This document shows, in pieces, positions 1 through 12,864 of a DNA stretch of 64,000 bases (the first letter of the stretch is position 1; each line of letters opens with the position of its first letter). The translations under genes and the position numbers were made by a program. This DNA comes from Polytrichum commune. Its lineage: Eukaryota > Streptophyta > Polytrichopsida > Polytrichales > Polytrichaceae. The notes below the pieces were generated by a model, which was not told where the DNA came from, made no database searches, and was given only the letters and a program-made list of their open reading frames with translations. Location of the stretch: contig OX485809.1 of NCBI GenBank assembly GCA_950295325.1, positions 38,411,081 through 38,475,080 of the forward strand. Reading direction: 5' to 3'.

Positions 1-640
1 ATCACAGTATAAGACCGCAAGGTGCTTCCTGATCCATCTATTGGGATGCCGAACTGTAATTTCCACATGGGAACTGAGTGGGTCTCGAGCAATACAAGGC
101 TTCCATGTGGCAAAATTTCAAAAGTGGTACTTTAGAAGCCGTAGCAGGAAGCACTTTATGGTAGGTGTGTGTACTAGGTAATTCGATAGTGTGGAGACTT
201 TAGAATTACCAAATGGAATCACTTGATGTGGAAGCAAAAGTGACAGAACCTGCAACAAAACTGATTCCTCTAGGAATATCGTTGGCCCCTACTTACTAAA
301 GTGTTCCAAAACGTGACATGGCATGGCCTTTGACCAGGTCCCGATTGTGCATCACTATGTTTGAGGGGTTAGACGTAAAGGATGGATTTCTCTCTATAAC
401 CCGGAAAAGAGTTGGGATGTGGCTGCCATTGAGCCTATCAGAACCATCCTAGCTGGACACCAGCTAGACCCCGTGCTCGCCACCTAGGACCGAAGCCAGC
501 TCGTGCCAACTTTAATAGATCGAAACCATGGCCACCTAAGCACGCTACCTTGGCCACGTCACCATGAGGATATTCGGCTCTTCCCAGAGACCAATGGTTT
601 CCTTAGCTTCTTTGCACATCATGGGGAGTATAACGGTAAG

Positions 641-668
641 GTTTAGGGTTTAGGGTTTAGGGTTTAGG
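641..668 (+). repeat. Interstitial telomere-like repeat, 4 x GTTTAGG
   Basis: Four perfect 7-bp units of the usual plant telomere sequence (TTTAGGG, read from the G). It sits inside repeat-rich DNA with no other subtelomeric sign, so an interstitial relic is more likely than a chromosome end. Confidence 0.9.
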
Positions 669-954
669 AGAGCTACATGGACACCGATGTGTGGCTCGTT
701 TCCGATGATAGCTCCAATGATATATACTGGAGAAGCTTAAGGACGAGCTCATGGTTTTTGACATCATGATGGGTGTATATGTAAACACTTGGGAGTTTTT
801 CAATCCTAATGAGCTAGAGGGAGGAGGTCAAAGTGTAGTTGATCACAACCGCGGTGGGCAGAATGTCCTTTTGCACATGAGAGCCATATATCAAACTTTC
901 AAGAGCCTTATAAACTTCACCGGACCTTAATTTGATGAGCTTTGGGCGCAAGCA

Positions 955-1060
955 TGATCAAGTATACAACTCCATTACCCTGCATAGGTTTAAGTGAAAG
1001 TGATTCGAAACTATATACTAACTTCAAATTTTGTGAAGGAAGGTATCATTTGAAAAATAT
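955..1060 (+). repeat. Dispersed repeat, copy 1 (partner at 38.2 kb)
   Basis: About 100 bp here, including the string ACTCCATTACCCTGCATAGG, recur with scattered mismatches near 38205-38320 in the same orientation. The family is not recognised; no coding capacity is seen in either copy. Confidence 0.7.
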
Positions 1061-1297
1061 ATATGTAACATAATTTTGGAGCTTGATTTTGCAAAGAAGA
1101 ACATGTTTTCAAGTTGTGTCAAAGCTAAGAAAACATAGACATCAACTTCTAGAAAATTACTTAATTATTGGCACATGTTTGCCGGACTGGCTATTTGCCT
1201 ATGGTGGTATGGATTGAGTCCCACCTCTTACCAACTCCAACCAAAACCACTCATGCTCAAGGGTGTAAATAAATTAAAAATGGAAACCACACAGTAT

Positions 1298-1448
1298 AGT
1301 CCTATTAGTGTGAGTGAAGATTTAGCATGAAAATAATTGGTGTGGATCATATTAATTTTCTAGTCAAGGTGGACATTAACATGGGCCCGCATATTCCCTT
1401 AGGCCTTCACAAAGACTTCTGACCAACACCTTGAATATAAGTTATAGG
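1298..1448 (-). mobile_element. MITE family M2, short reversed copy
   Basis: Starts with AGTCCTATTAGTGTG, the terminal sequence of the M2 elements at 9.4 and 12.9 kb, and ends with TATAGGAC. The interior (the 'attttctagtcaaggtgg' part and the 'aagacttctgaccaac' part) is the reverse complement of the right half of those copies. It is about 150 bp against about 350 bp for the others, so it is a deletion derivative. Confidence 0.6.
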
Positions 1449-1802
1449 ACAAAAGTAGCACAAACTAAAATAATCACCCACATTTCAAGAAGAAGAAGAA
1501 ATAAATTGGAATGGCTTCAAAGACCCCAAAGTCGGTCTAATGGGACCCATGGAGGGTTACATTGAGAGGATTGGATGGGATCATGTAGACTTGTCACATG
1601 TTCTCATGTTCACTTATGCTATGTGGGAGAATGACAACATTTTGATAAAGTGTTCCTCGTTTCATCACACATCACCATCTAAAAGAACGAGATTATTGTC
1701 ACAACCATGTCTATGACTTGTCCACAACGCCTCTCAACCACACCTTTAGTTGAAAATTGACATGATTATTGATTTGTCTCCCGCATGAACCCCAAAAGTA
1801 AG

Positions 1803-1978
1803 TATATTCTAGTCATGTTTAGAGTGTTGTCTAGTTCAACACTTTGTGTGTCATAATTTGCTTTCCAACAAATTGGATTGAGCACGGGTTTTCACCAATG
1901 TGAAACAACACATGGCAAAATTCTTCCACAAAATGCTAGTGTTGTGTCAAACTAGACAATGTCCTATAGTAGTATAGG
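1803..1978 (+). mobile_element. MITE family M3, diverged copy
   Basis: The ends TTGTCTAGTTCAACAC and (reverse complement of the right end) TTGTCTAGTTTGACAC form inverted repeats, and the interior shares 'ttggattgagcacg' and 'acacatggcaa' with the element in intron 3 of the multicopper oxidase gene. Short, non-coding and diverged; the exact ends are uncertain. Confidence 0.55.
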
Positions 1979-3580
1979 GAGGTGTAGTGAACACATTGTC
2001 ACAAAGCTAAAACTATCATAAGATGCATCTTAGTTCCTCTTTTTGAATGGATGTGACTACAATTATGTGGGATTTGTGTGGGTCTCAACCAACACATGGC
2101 AAAACTCAAGGATAATCACAAAGTAGATAACACTACATGGTATTTGGGGGGGGGAGGGGGGGGCTTTCATGAGTCTTTTGGTTTTTGCATAAATGCCAAA
2201 AAGGCAGCAACGGAGTAGAATTTGGAGACTAGGAAACATATCTCATTTGATGCCGTGTAAGACTTCGTGTACACTTTTATTAAAAGCTTTGCCTTCTATC
2301 TCAACTTGTATAAAGAGAGGAGAATGAAAAGAAAGGAGAATGAAAAGAAAGAGGGACAGAAAAATGTTGATGTTTTTATAACATCAACATGATTGAGTTC
2401 CTTTCCCAATCAACCAAATTATAACATATGTTTTAAGAGTTGGCTAAGTGCTATTGCCTACCTCATGTAGGTGGGCTAACTCCCTATAAGTCGGCTGAAA
2501 CTCCTAGAAACCTTATGGGAAGGGGCATCACTTCAAATATTGGTATATGAAAATTTCTCCAAGTTTTGTGTTTAGAAAACACGTCCATGGAGATAGATTC
2601 CAAGTGTCCCAATAAAATATTGCCATGGCAAGATGAATTCATAGAAGTGCAAACTCAATTTCATAATATTATAAGCCAATTTGGCAATAGGTTTTACCAA
2701 TTTCATTGGAAGCATGAACCAATTCACAACATGGACAAACAATAAAACTTGAACTTATAACCAATTTCACTAAATGTTGTGAACAATCTCATGATTTGGT
2801 ACCTTCACAAATTCAATTTCATGAACTATATAACTTTATTTCACAAAGAAATACTATATCATGTTCAAGATTCTCTTAATATCTCCCCACAACTAGATTT
2901 ACCAAAATTTTGAATGACCTCTCTTATCCAACCTTGGACCATGTATCCAACCTTGTACTTCATCATAAATGTATCAATATATGTAGTTATTCACAATTGG
3001 ATATTGCACTCCAAACATGTTATGCGCTCTACTCACGCAACCAACACTCTTCCCATTATCAAATCCACAACCATACTTCACTCTCAAATCCACGAGATTG
3101 CACACTCCAACTACATTGGGTTTGTGTTGCTTGCTTCAATATACAATATTCAAAGACCAAGAACAACCAACATTGCTTGTTTTTGGCTATGAGGTAATGT
3201 AATGAAAGACCAAAGAAAATTCGATTTCAAGGCTAGATGCTCTGAGGTAAACACGTAACAAAGAAGAACCACTAAACAATGAGAAGGCAAAGAATGCGAA
3301 ATAAGGAGAAAAGTTGAGAATATGAAGACCGCATAGTTCAAAAATATGCGTGAATTTGGTTTGGAAGATTTGTGAAGTTGCAACATGTAAAGGTCCACTA
3401 CCATGAAACTGAGGTGTGCCACATGTCAAGTCAATTTCGAAGAATCCTGAACAAATTTAGAAGGTTAATGAAATTGGTAGAACACTATGATTTTGTGGGT
3501 CCCTTAAATTATTGTTATAAAATTTCCACATGCATACCCTCTATCATGTTTAGCTTCGAAGCCCTTTTACGTGCTTGTGG

Positions 3581-3629
3581 CCACCCAAAGCCACCCAAAG
3601 CCACCCAATGCCACCCAATGCCACCCACC
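3581..3629 (+). repeat. 10-bp tandem repeat (CCACCCAAWG)n
   Basis: Five near-identical 10-bp units, changing from CCACCCAAAG to CCACCCAATG. It makes a Pro/His-rich stretch in an open frame around it (3372-3749) that I do not accept as a gene. Confidence 0.85.
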
Positions 3630-4459
3630 AACTGCCCCATGCACCGAAATCAACCACCCAACTCTAACCCTTCCATCGAAAATAACCACCCAGTAGTAAC
3701 TCATGCACCAAAATCAATCACCCGATGCTACCCCTTCCGTCTAAAATAACAACCCAACTGCAACCTTTGAAGACCCCACTCCAACTCAATGCCACCCACC
3801 CATGGGTAACGAATGGCACCCTCTGCAACCACTAGACTTCTAATGTGGCATACATGGATTCAACAATGGGCATGCCAAACTGGCCTCGGTTATCATGTAG
3901 GTTAGTATATACATGCTTGCCACTCTCAAAACCCTAGAGGTCACCAAAAGAAGTGACATTGCCCTCTCACCGAGCGTTTCACTTGACCAACTCCATTGTC
4001 ACCAATATTTATATTTAACCCAAACAACTACTGGGATCGGTCTGCAGGGTTCATTTGGACATAGTTTCCTCTAATGACACTTCGACGAATCCTACACAAG
4101 GAGATTTGAATGTGTGTGTAAACCATGAGGGGAGGCAATACATTGGTGGAAATTTCTCCGTTTCGGGCAACGAAAACTTTCAACCTCGGGCACTGACTAG
4201 TGGACTGGGGATCCAGATTTAGCGGCAGGAAAAAAGCTTGTTAGGGGTCTTTTAATGTCCGCATACCGTGATTATGTCGCTAAAGATTCGATCTCATGTG
4301 TATTTTGTTCATTCCAATTTGTGATTGATTCTCAAGACAAAACCGGATGATGCCAGTGGATGAAACTGTGCAGCGAATGGATGAAACCGCACAAACATCC
4401 CAGTTACAAGACCTGGATCGCAGCCTCTAGGGTTTCCATTCAGAGATTTTCATTCTTTC

Positions 4460-4922
4460 TTTATTTAAGCCCCCATGTTGATTTTTAGCTTCCTGACATC
4501 TTGAATCTCCAGTGATTACTTTGTCTCGTAATGCTTCCCCTCGTTCTTTCCTTGTTGTTACTGTACTCGCACCGAGCTCATTTTCTTCGCAGGGGGAAGC
4601 TTAGCTATGGTGGCCTGTTGAATCCCGAGTATCTAAGTTAGTTTTCTTTGTAGCTGTGCTGCGCTGTTGCTCACACCAGCGTTCCGTCGAATTGAAGATT
4701 CTTATGATTGCATATGCGAGTATCGGTTTTGAACATCTTCGATCTCATGCCATGTTGTAATTTTCAGGCATAGCTTTCTCAGTTTATCTCCATGTTGATT
4801 TTGAGCCCTCTGAGATCTCAATCTCGTTGTGATTACTCACCCTCGTAAGGTAGCCATCCTTGAGCTGTCCTTATTACTCGCACCATCTCATTTTCTTGGC
4901 AGGGTAGGCTTAGCTATGGCGG
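4460..4922 (+). repeat. Duplicated leader of the RETICULATA-related gene
   Basis: Two imperfect direct copies, about 4460-4613 and 4777-4922, each run from 'ccatgttgattt' through 'actcgcacc', 'tcattttctt' and a CAG to 'gcttagctatgg'. The second copy supplies the start codon of the gene (4916). In the first copy the equivalent ATG (4607) opens a four-codon frame closed by TGA, so if transcribed it is a short upstream ORF. The 'ttttctt.gcag' strings also look like splice acceptors, so alternative leader exons are possible. Confidence 0.8.
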
Positions 4923-7605
4923 TCCTCTCCCACGCCTCGCTGCCTCTGCGCTGCAACACGGGCCAAGCGCTAGGGCCGCCGCCTCGCGTCATTTCTTTCG
5001 ATGTCGTGGTCGCCCGGTGCGGGAACTCACGCAGCCAGGAATGGAGTTTAAGGCTGGTCAGGGAGGAGAGAGCACCGCGGCGCAAGAAGTCGAGCTCCGG
5101 GGTGGAGACTTCGGGCTTGGTTGCTTGCAGGTGCAGCTATGGTGAGGCCGTGGTGGTGGGCAAGGAGGAGGGCAAGGCTCTTGTGGAGGTGGAGGTTGCG
5201 AGCGGGGGCGGCAATGGCAATGGGAAGGCATGGGGTGGTGGTGGTGGTGGTGGCCAGGGCGGAGGTGGAAGTGGAGGAGGAGGCGAGGGAGGAGAGGATA
5301 GCGAGGAGAAAGAGTTCGGTGTGCTGTTGAATGCGGAGGAAGTGGCTCGGGAGCTCGAGAAGGCGGGCGTCGTCTTGCCTGCGGACATGGCGGAGGCGGC
5401 AAATCGTTTGGGAATTCGCAAGCTGCTGCTCTCGCGGTACATTGAGCTCCAGGTTGGTTTACACTTATGGAATGCTCCTCGTGTAGTTATTGAGCTCCGA
5501 TTTGGTTGAACATTCTCTGAAGTAAGTCATCAGGGCACTTCTTCGGATCGCATCATTGGTTCATGTGCTATCCGAGCCAGAGTGCTAAAAATTCATGTAA
5601 AATGCCTTGGCTAAATCGAAAGATTAATCGAGTATTCTTCGTTCTTGGATGTGAGTAGGGTTTAGAGCGATCAATTGTGTTCTGTGCTTGTAAGAGTGGG
5701 ATTCTTGGACGAGAATGCACTTGAAGAAGAGTGGATCTTAAACCCTAAACCCTAAGATTCTTTCCAGGCCCATGACATAAAAGTGCTGTAATACTTTTGT
5801 GCAACAATCAGTATTGCAGCTTGTAGTGTGGGAATAACGTTCTCTGTGTATGCAGGGGGGATTTCTAGGAGGTTTTGTGCGGAGCAATGCGATGCTGCGA
5901 AATAGGCTCTTGGCAGACCCCAGCTTCGTGTTTAAAATTCTCACAGAAGTATGTGTTCTCTTGGAACGACGTTCCACGTACCTTTTTCTTTTATATATGC
6001 ATGTTTCGTTTAGTCAAAATATCACTGCAATGATAAATATGGTGAAAGTATGATGACCTGTCATCAGATAGTTTGGTGTTCTATTGACATACTGGATGAG
6101 TGAATTTTAGTTGCAGAAGGATCCCATAGATTGATTCTACTCGATCTTGTGTGTACTAGTTCAAGATGCAATGATTTGTATCTGAGAATGTAATTGGGCA
6201 GATTGTGTCGTGAATGCAGATAGCTATCGACTCAGGGTGCGCAACATTTGCAGAAGTACAGAAAAGAGGAAAAGACTTTTGGAGCGAGTTTGAGCTGTAC
6301 CTTTCAGATCTAGGAGTGGGCATTGCTTTGGATATTGCGCTAGTTGGCATGCTTGCACCTTATGTTAGTTTCCACAAGACTGCCATGGGTGGAGGGACTA
6401 GAGCGCGACTCTCACGTGTCATTCAGGCTTTGCCTAGCAGGTTTGCCTCTGATTCCTTGCTCCTTTGCATCACAACTTAAGTTCATGCATTGTTCTATGG
6501 ATGTAACTGTATAAGTCTTTAATGGATCTTGCAATTCAGGCTTTATATACAAACTACAATCTTTTCTTTAGAGTTGTGTTTAAATGGTGTCCACAGATCA
6601 AAATAAGAAGTTTATCAAACAGTAATGTTCCTGTCCTATCCAGTTACATGCGGATGTGTTTATTATTGGCGAGTTAGATAAAGATAGCATTTTCTTCTGT
6701 CAATTTCAAACACCCGTCTTTGAACATGTGAAGTCACTTGCACAAGGTTATGAGGGATGGATGCAAGCTTGAGTGTAATGTTTTGATCCCTATTTATGTG
6801 TGCAGCATATTTGAAGCTCAACGGCCTGGAAGAAGTTTCTCTGTTCAACAAAGACTTGGTGCATTCCTATTCAAGGTAGAAACATTTGTCATATAATAGA
6901 AGAATAATATGGAGAATAATATGGTCATGTTGGAATGAAGAATCTATTGCTACTGTTTGCTCAAGAATATGTTGGTTGATTTGTGAGCAGGCTGGGCAAT
7001 ATGGAGTTACAGGGTTCGGTTGTGGAGTTGTGGGCCAGGGTATTGCAAGCTCTATCATGACCCTTAAGAGGTGAGATTTTATGGTGTCGTGTAAGTGGTC
7101 AAGTGGATACTAGAGTTTACTTTAGTAACTCCATGTTGTCTAAGTGTCAGAGTTTGTGAAGAAACTCAAACATGGAGGATACTTGACTCTAGATCCTCTC
7201 TTCATATGCAGGAAATATAGGAGAGTTGAGCACGAAGAAGAAGTTGCTGTACCTCCAATTTTCAAGAGTGCTGCATTATGGGGTAAGCCACTAAATAGTC
7301 CTTGAGCTGTGTTGTGAATTCCAGGTAACTTCTAGCCTTAATTTCAATTTCTGGGAGCATTTTATTATTCACTAAACTATTCTCACGAGGAATGTTGTGT
7401 ATATTTTTCAGGAGTTTTCATGGCGGTGTCTTCAAACACGAGATATCAAATTATCAATGGTTTGGAGCGCGTGGTAGAAGGATCTGCCATTTGTAGACAA
7501 GTTCCACCTGTAGCGCTTGCATTCACAGTTGGAATTCGATTTGCTAATAACATCTATGGTGGCATGCAATTCGTTGACTGGGCTCGGCTGGCTGGTGTGC
7601 AATAG
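4916..7605 (+). CDS. RETICULATA-related protein (DUF3411), plastid membrane, 421 aa
   Basis: Seven coding exons: 4916-5452, 5856-5948, 6220-6440, 6806-6875, 6991-7070, 7212-7282, 7412-7605. All junctions are GT-AG, phases agree, and they join to 421 codons. Residues 1-70 are rich in Ser/Arg and poor in acids, as in a chloroplast transit peptide; 97-126 is a Gly-rich linker; 180-421 is the conserved domain, with GGFLGGFVRSNAMLRNR, DFWSEFELY, GFGCGVVGQGIA and the C-terminal NNIYGGMQFVDWARL. Hydrophobic segments lie near 240-260 and 310-330. The family is plastid-located, probably in the envelope, and affects leaf mesophyll development and plastid metabolism; its reaction is unknown. The start at 4916 is preferred over in-frame 4829 because it begins the transit-like part. 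A telo-box (aaaccctaa) lies in intron 1 near 5743, and an AATAAA at 8273-8278 is a possible poly(A) signal. I cannot say which member of the family this is. Confidence 0.93.
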
Positions 7606-8537
7606 AGGGGTTCTGGTCACAAGGACCAAGGCTTCAACTAATGGTTGATTTACAAAGATTCTATCGCTACTGAGTCGGTACAACCCAGCTTATCTTGCAT
7701 TGATAAATGACAGTCTCCACTTCCTAAGGGAGGTTTTTGGCAGAGCAATTTTGCTCGTATCTTTTGCTAGATGTAGGCCAAGAAATGACTTGTTTCTTAC
7801 CATACAACAGGAAGCAGGTTGCTACCAATACAGTTTGATCTGCTCTCAATTTTGCAGGACTCAAATATACTTGCACATTCCTAGGCAGGCCTGTCAATTA
7901 GCCTCCTCTTACTATAGTGTCACATAGGTCCTCATTGTGCAGCTTTCCAATGTAATGATGTCCTCATATTATAGGATTCAACTTTACATGGAAAAGGCTC
8001 TGTTTGGGCCCTGGTTGTCACGGAAATGCATGCAATGATTTGTGATTTCATCTACTTTACTTCAGCTTTGGGGATCAGAAGGAAAGTTGAGCTGAACAAT
8101 TCCTCCAAGGGCCTGATCATTAAAGTAAGTGTTGTTTTGAAATGTGGGGCTTGTCGATATGAGAGTTGGTCACAAGTTGGAAGTCGTTGTAGAGGTAGTT
8201 GTTCATCAACAAAATATTCGTCGGAATCTGGGCCTCTTGGGGAGAATGAAAAGGAGTTGACATTTTCTTTGAAATAAAATCACCTGCCGGACACATTGAG
8301 GGCTAATTGGGAACTGTGTAGGTAAACTTTTGAACCATGTGGATTTTTAGAGGACGAATTTGCTAAAAAATGAATTGCAGGTTAGGATTGACATTCCATC
8401 AATTGGTATGCATCAAATTTTTTCCTTGATCTTCAAACGTACCAGATCTCAATTGGAGTGATTACAGTAATATTTCAGAAGATCATTGACCGTCGCAATT
8501 TCATTCTTTTTGATTGTCTCACGAGTCGTATAAGATG

Positions 8538-8888
8538 CTCCACTAAATATGATATTCAGTGTCATATGGTATTATGTGTCACCATGGTAACTTTTCGGAT
8601 GACACTTATGAATAAGGGAGCAAATATTGTCATGGATGATGGATGAGTTCATTCATTAGCCAAAACCCTGCCTTCTCTTGTCAGCAACTTGTGATGAAAT
8701 ATTGTCATGGATGATTGACATTTAGATGAAAATCCACATTGTGAATCTGTAATCCCCCAAATTTTTTCCAAGGAATGACAAATAATGTTAGGTTAACATT
8801 TAGTGTTAGTGACACCATACCACGGTTTACAATCAGTATTGAGCAAGATGATTAAAATTGGTGACACTAAATATCTTATTAAGTGTAG
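8538..8888 (+). mobile_element. MITE family M1, copy C
   Basis: About 350 bp, ends CTCCACTAAATATGAT and (reversed) CTACACTTAATAAGAT. The interior matches the copies at 22.7 and 23.8 kb almost throughout ('gatggatgagttcat', 'gccaaaaccct', 'aatcccccaaatttttt', 'cagtattgagcaagat'). No coding capacity. The terminal sequence recalls CACTA-type ends, but no target duplication is clear here. Confidence 0.8.
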
Positions 8889-9434
8889 CACTTTCGGTAA
8901 TTATGTACAATGTGAGGATGTGAGTAAAATGCTTCCAAAACTTGCACTCTTTTGAACTCCTGCTAAGTCAGGATGGTGAAGATTTCTCTTAATGTTGGAG
9001 AGGGTTTCATGGTTGCATTATAGCAAGGAATCGGTGTCCTGCACAACTTCGTAAATAACATTAACATTAGAGGCTACATCTGATATAGTCATCAAAAATT
9101 TGAAGCTGCACTCAAGGTGTGATGGCGGGGAAATCACATTACGCTAGTTTGAGGTTTAATAGAAATGGTTGACTTGGCCACCTTCTAGATCAAAATAACT
9201 TCTAGCATGGAAGTCTTTTTGGAGTGACACCCATTTTGTGAAGCACATAGAATATGCACATTGTAAACAACAACTACAATACTTTTTTATACAGATTTAA
9301 CATATATTGAGCACAACTTTTCACAAGTAGCGAGTAAAACTTGTCAACATGTGAAAATGGTGAACATATTCTTTATGTAAAAGAAAATAAACACAAACTA
9401 AATTGTATGGCGGGTTTTTGATACTACATTAAAT

Positions 9435-9788
9435 AATCCTATTATTGTGGGCCATAGTAATTGTTTAGAGCTCACAATAATTCTCATAATGAAAATCAAC
9501 ATGGGCCACAATAATTTTCAACCCACTCTAATTTATAGTAGAAAATCAACATGGAGCACAACAGTTTATTAAAGATAATTATTGCGGGTGATTATTATTG
9601 TTTTTTTCTAGTCTTGTGAGTTCTTTTTTGTATTTTCTTTTATGTAAGTTGTTGGTAAAAAGTCTTCATGAAGACTTATGAGAAGCCTCGGGACCTTGGG
9701 CCCAAGATAATTCCACCTTGACTAGAAAATTAGTGTGGCCCATGCTAATTATTTCCACACTAATTTTCCACCCACACTAATAGGACTT
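9435..9788 (+). mobile_element. MITE family M2, full-length copy
   Basis: A 354-bp element with inverted ends: AATCCTATTATTGTGGG on the left and AAGTCCTATTAGTGTGGG as the reverse complement of the right. Sub-terminal strings such as 'tgggcca' recur in both orientations, so it could fold into an imperfect hairpin. Non-coding. The transposase superfamily is not assigned. Confidence 0.75.
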
Positions 9789-10601
9789 TGGTGTAGGTCT
9801 CAATCATAACATGTAATGTGAAATCTAAATCGGTATCCAAGGAGCCCCTTGGGGCATGTGAAAAATTGTTAACTTCAAGCAAGTTTGTCAAGTTAGGAAT
9901 GTTCAAGGTCGTAAAGCTTTAAGAGTGAGCCTGAAAAGTCTTAGATTCTAGAATAACCAAAGAGTTATTCTAGCATCATTCCATGTATAACCCAGTCTCA
10001 CAAACCTCCACTCCACTACATTGTTTAGTGTAAATACTTTCGGCTTAGTCATAGTTGGACTTACCCTTCGATGCACCATGGTGTGGCCCACAATATGCAC
10101 CTCTATGCATTAATATATTGTGAAACCTCATACTTGATGGGATTGTTTTCTCACCAATCTCTTCACATGTCCAAAATGTATAGATTTTATATTTTTGAGA
10201 AGAAATTATATAACAAAATTTTGGAAATTATTAGTCGAATGAAATCGATTTTTGAAAATCATTTGATTGTAGATTCGAAAACATTCATGTAGGATGGATA
10301 TAAATTAGATCTTACTTTGTTGGAAATCTCTCAAATGCACACTAATTTCCATCCAATTGAAATACTACAATCTACAATGTAGGGCTATGATCTTATAACT
10401 ATGGGTTGGAATACAATGTGCAACCACATTATTATCCCCAATGTTTTAGTGTTTTGGTTTCCTTGTATATAGTGTGGCCCACAATATTTACCATAAAAAA
10501 TGTACTTAATAATGTTATGGGCCTTGTGAAAATTTAAGGCTTAAGAATACTTGAAGTGGCATCTTAGACTTGCCTTGTTGATTGAAAATACTATTTATAG
10601 T

Positions 10602-10985
10602 ACATGCGCCTATTCCTGATCAGGACCCTATCAATAATCTATAGGGTACCTCAATTTCGATAAGGTTGGGACTCAATTTCAATCGGGTTGGAACCAATAG
10701 TACCATGACACATGTCCTTGGTTTTGAGTGCGAAGGTGAGGAGGAATGAGAGGTTTAAATGAGCAGTTAAGATAAACTCTAGACATTGATAATATGTTCG
10801 GGCCAACTTTTGGCTCTAAAAATTCACAGGTAATTTTATTTTGAAGAATAAAATTACCTTTTTTTTTTCTTTTTTTTTTTCCGCAGTCCTCTTGATTTCT
10901 ATCTTCCTACATGGGAAAAAATTGCACCACCTTAGACTTCTCTAGAGTTGATGTAGAATATCTTAAGTGATGAATTTTGGACGCC
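10602..10985 (+). repeat. Dispersed repeat R4, uninterrupted copy
   Basis: About 380 bp with 'cctattcttgatca/cctattcctgatca', 'atctatagggt', 'ccatgacacatgtcc', 'tggttttgagtgc' and 'cagtcctc.tgat' in the same order as the split copy at 15430-16545. A poly(T) run occupies its middle. No coding frame; class unknown. Confidence 0.75.
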
Positions 10986-12371
10986 TTTATTCTAAGATTG
11001 GTCCAAGATATCTTAAGGTTTGTGTGTGCCTTATGTGGTCACTTGTCTTATGAAACTAGCTAGTTTCAGTTTTTGATTGGAGTTTATACACACAAAAAGT
11101 GATTCGACCATGATAATTTATACATTGAAAATGATCATGCTGTTTAAGCATTGTTTGCATAATCTCGGAGCAAGAGTCCGAGTTCGTTTAACCTAGAAGC
11201 GCCCAATTACATGTGTGACCCTAATTCTGGCACCTATTGATCCCTTTATGGAAGGTAACCATCCCTTAATCACGATTCATCTAGTCATGCTAGAGTTTGT
11301 GATCTGTGTGGCAAAAAGAGACTCCCATATTAGAAATGGAATAGCTACCACATTGCTTACAATCTAAATAAAGGAAATCTGGCATCTAGTTCAATTCTTC
11401 ATAATGGGGCTTCATGTTGTTTGACTCTTGAGTGAAATGGTGGAATTGAAAAAAAAAAAAAAAACTAAACTAAACTAAACTAAACTAGTGGAGCCTGATA
11501 TCATTCATCTATGAAGTCTTATCCCCCCTTCCCACATCACTTTAGCTAAGACTAAAAGTTGGTTCTAACAACCTGGCCTTCACACCATCGACATTATTTA
11601 GTGCCGAGCCTAGTTGGCAAATGATGTGGCATGGCTTAAAAGTGGAGGTTTTAAGCCTCAAGCACCAACCCTCCCATCGGTACCTAAACATGAGGCAAGA
11701 ATATAGGACCTTTAAAAGTGTCGCCTCCCGCCCTTGTGATAGGTTGCTCTTTAGTCTTAGCTATGAGGGCACGAGGAGCTGCATTAACAAAAACCGATGG
11801 TCAAATAGGTGAGTAGTAAGGCCTTTGGGGATGGGACAAACACTACCCAACATTCATTGCTTGGTAAATAAAACCATGAACATGTGTGAAAACTGCTCAA
11901 CTAAAACCTACTTAAAAATCTCCAGAGCAAGTTCTTGTAGGTGCATTGGGATAGTCGGATGCCTCCGCTATAACCGAGGGAGCTTTACCCAATTTTTAAG
12001 AAATACTTTGGTTATTAGCTAAAGTCAGGTGGGAAGGGGGCATAAGAAAGGGTCTTTGGTTTAGAACGTAGAAAAGACATGGTTTGAGGGGATTTAGGCA
12101 AATGAGGAGTGCTTGTGGCCTCATGCATGAAATCTATCATGCATGATGTGGGCTAGTGCAACATGGGTGGTTGAGTTCACTCAATTTGGATTAAATCATT
12201 TATTACTTGATCACCCAAACTCCGCTCATCCCAATATCTTGTATTTAATTGAAGAATGAGTATCATCAATATATATGAAGTTCCATGCAACATCATAGAT
12301 TTCAAGTCATTGCATGCACATGTGACTCACCACGACCACATCTATCCGATCGGGAGACGCATAGTGAGGAC

Positions 12372-12579
12372 ACTACACTAAATATTGGATTTAGTGTCAC
12401 CGATTCTATTTGTCTTGCTCAATACTAATTGTAAACTGCCTGTATAGTGTCACCGACACTAAATGTAAACCTAACATTACTTGTCATCTCTTTGTCAACC
12501 ATTTTGGACATTAAAGATTTACAATGTTGCAATTACTGTCACCTACAAAATATACTACACTGATTATCTCAATTAGTGC
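12372..12579 (-). mobile_element. MITE family M1, copy D (inverted, shortened)
   Basis: Begins ACTACACTAAATATTGG and carries the 'gtgtcaccga', 'cttgctcaatactaattgtaaac' region of M1 as the reverse complement, then jumps to an end-like ACTACACTGATTATC. It is 208 bp against 350-380 bp for the others, so it is an internally deleted copy in the opposite orientation. Confidence 0.65.
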
Positions 12580-12864
12580 GTGTTAATATTCCGAGTTATG
12601 CAATGCTATACTTATTTAATGACAATGTAATATTTTACCAAGCAAAGTCATTTTTAATCTATATGTCTGAACAACCTATTGAACTTTTGTTAGTAAAAAA
12701 TTGAATTCTTGAGTAAGTCTTAGTTATTGCATTGTGTAACTCCGAATAGCAACACAAACCAATTGGGATAGCTAGTGTAGACCCAACTCTCACTTTACTA
12801 AGTAGGGTTCACCTGTTCATTTCTTACCAAATGTTATTGTTGAATCTTGACAAGTATAGTTCAT

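Larger units (their letters stand above)
1..4459. other. Intergenic, repeat-rich, no gene seen
   Basis: No open frame here looks like a real protein; the short frames are low-complexity and overlap in several frames. The stretch holds a telomere-like run (641-668), dispersed-repeat and MITE remnants listed separately, a G-rich run at 2146-2163, and a run of 10-bp units at 3581-3629. Confidence 0.6.

Noticed and set aside
641-668. A chromosome end or telomere
   Set aside because: Only four units, followed and preceded by ordinary repeat-rich DNA.
3372-3749. 125-codon open frame, Pro/His-rich C-terminal half
   Set aside because: The frame is held open by a 10-bp tandem repeat (CCACCCAAWG) and no domain is seen; the first half has no family resemblance.
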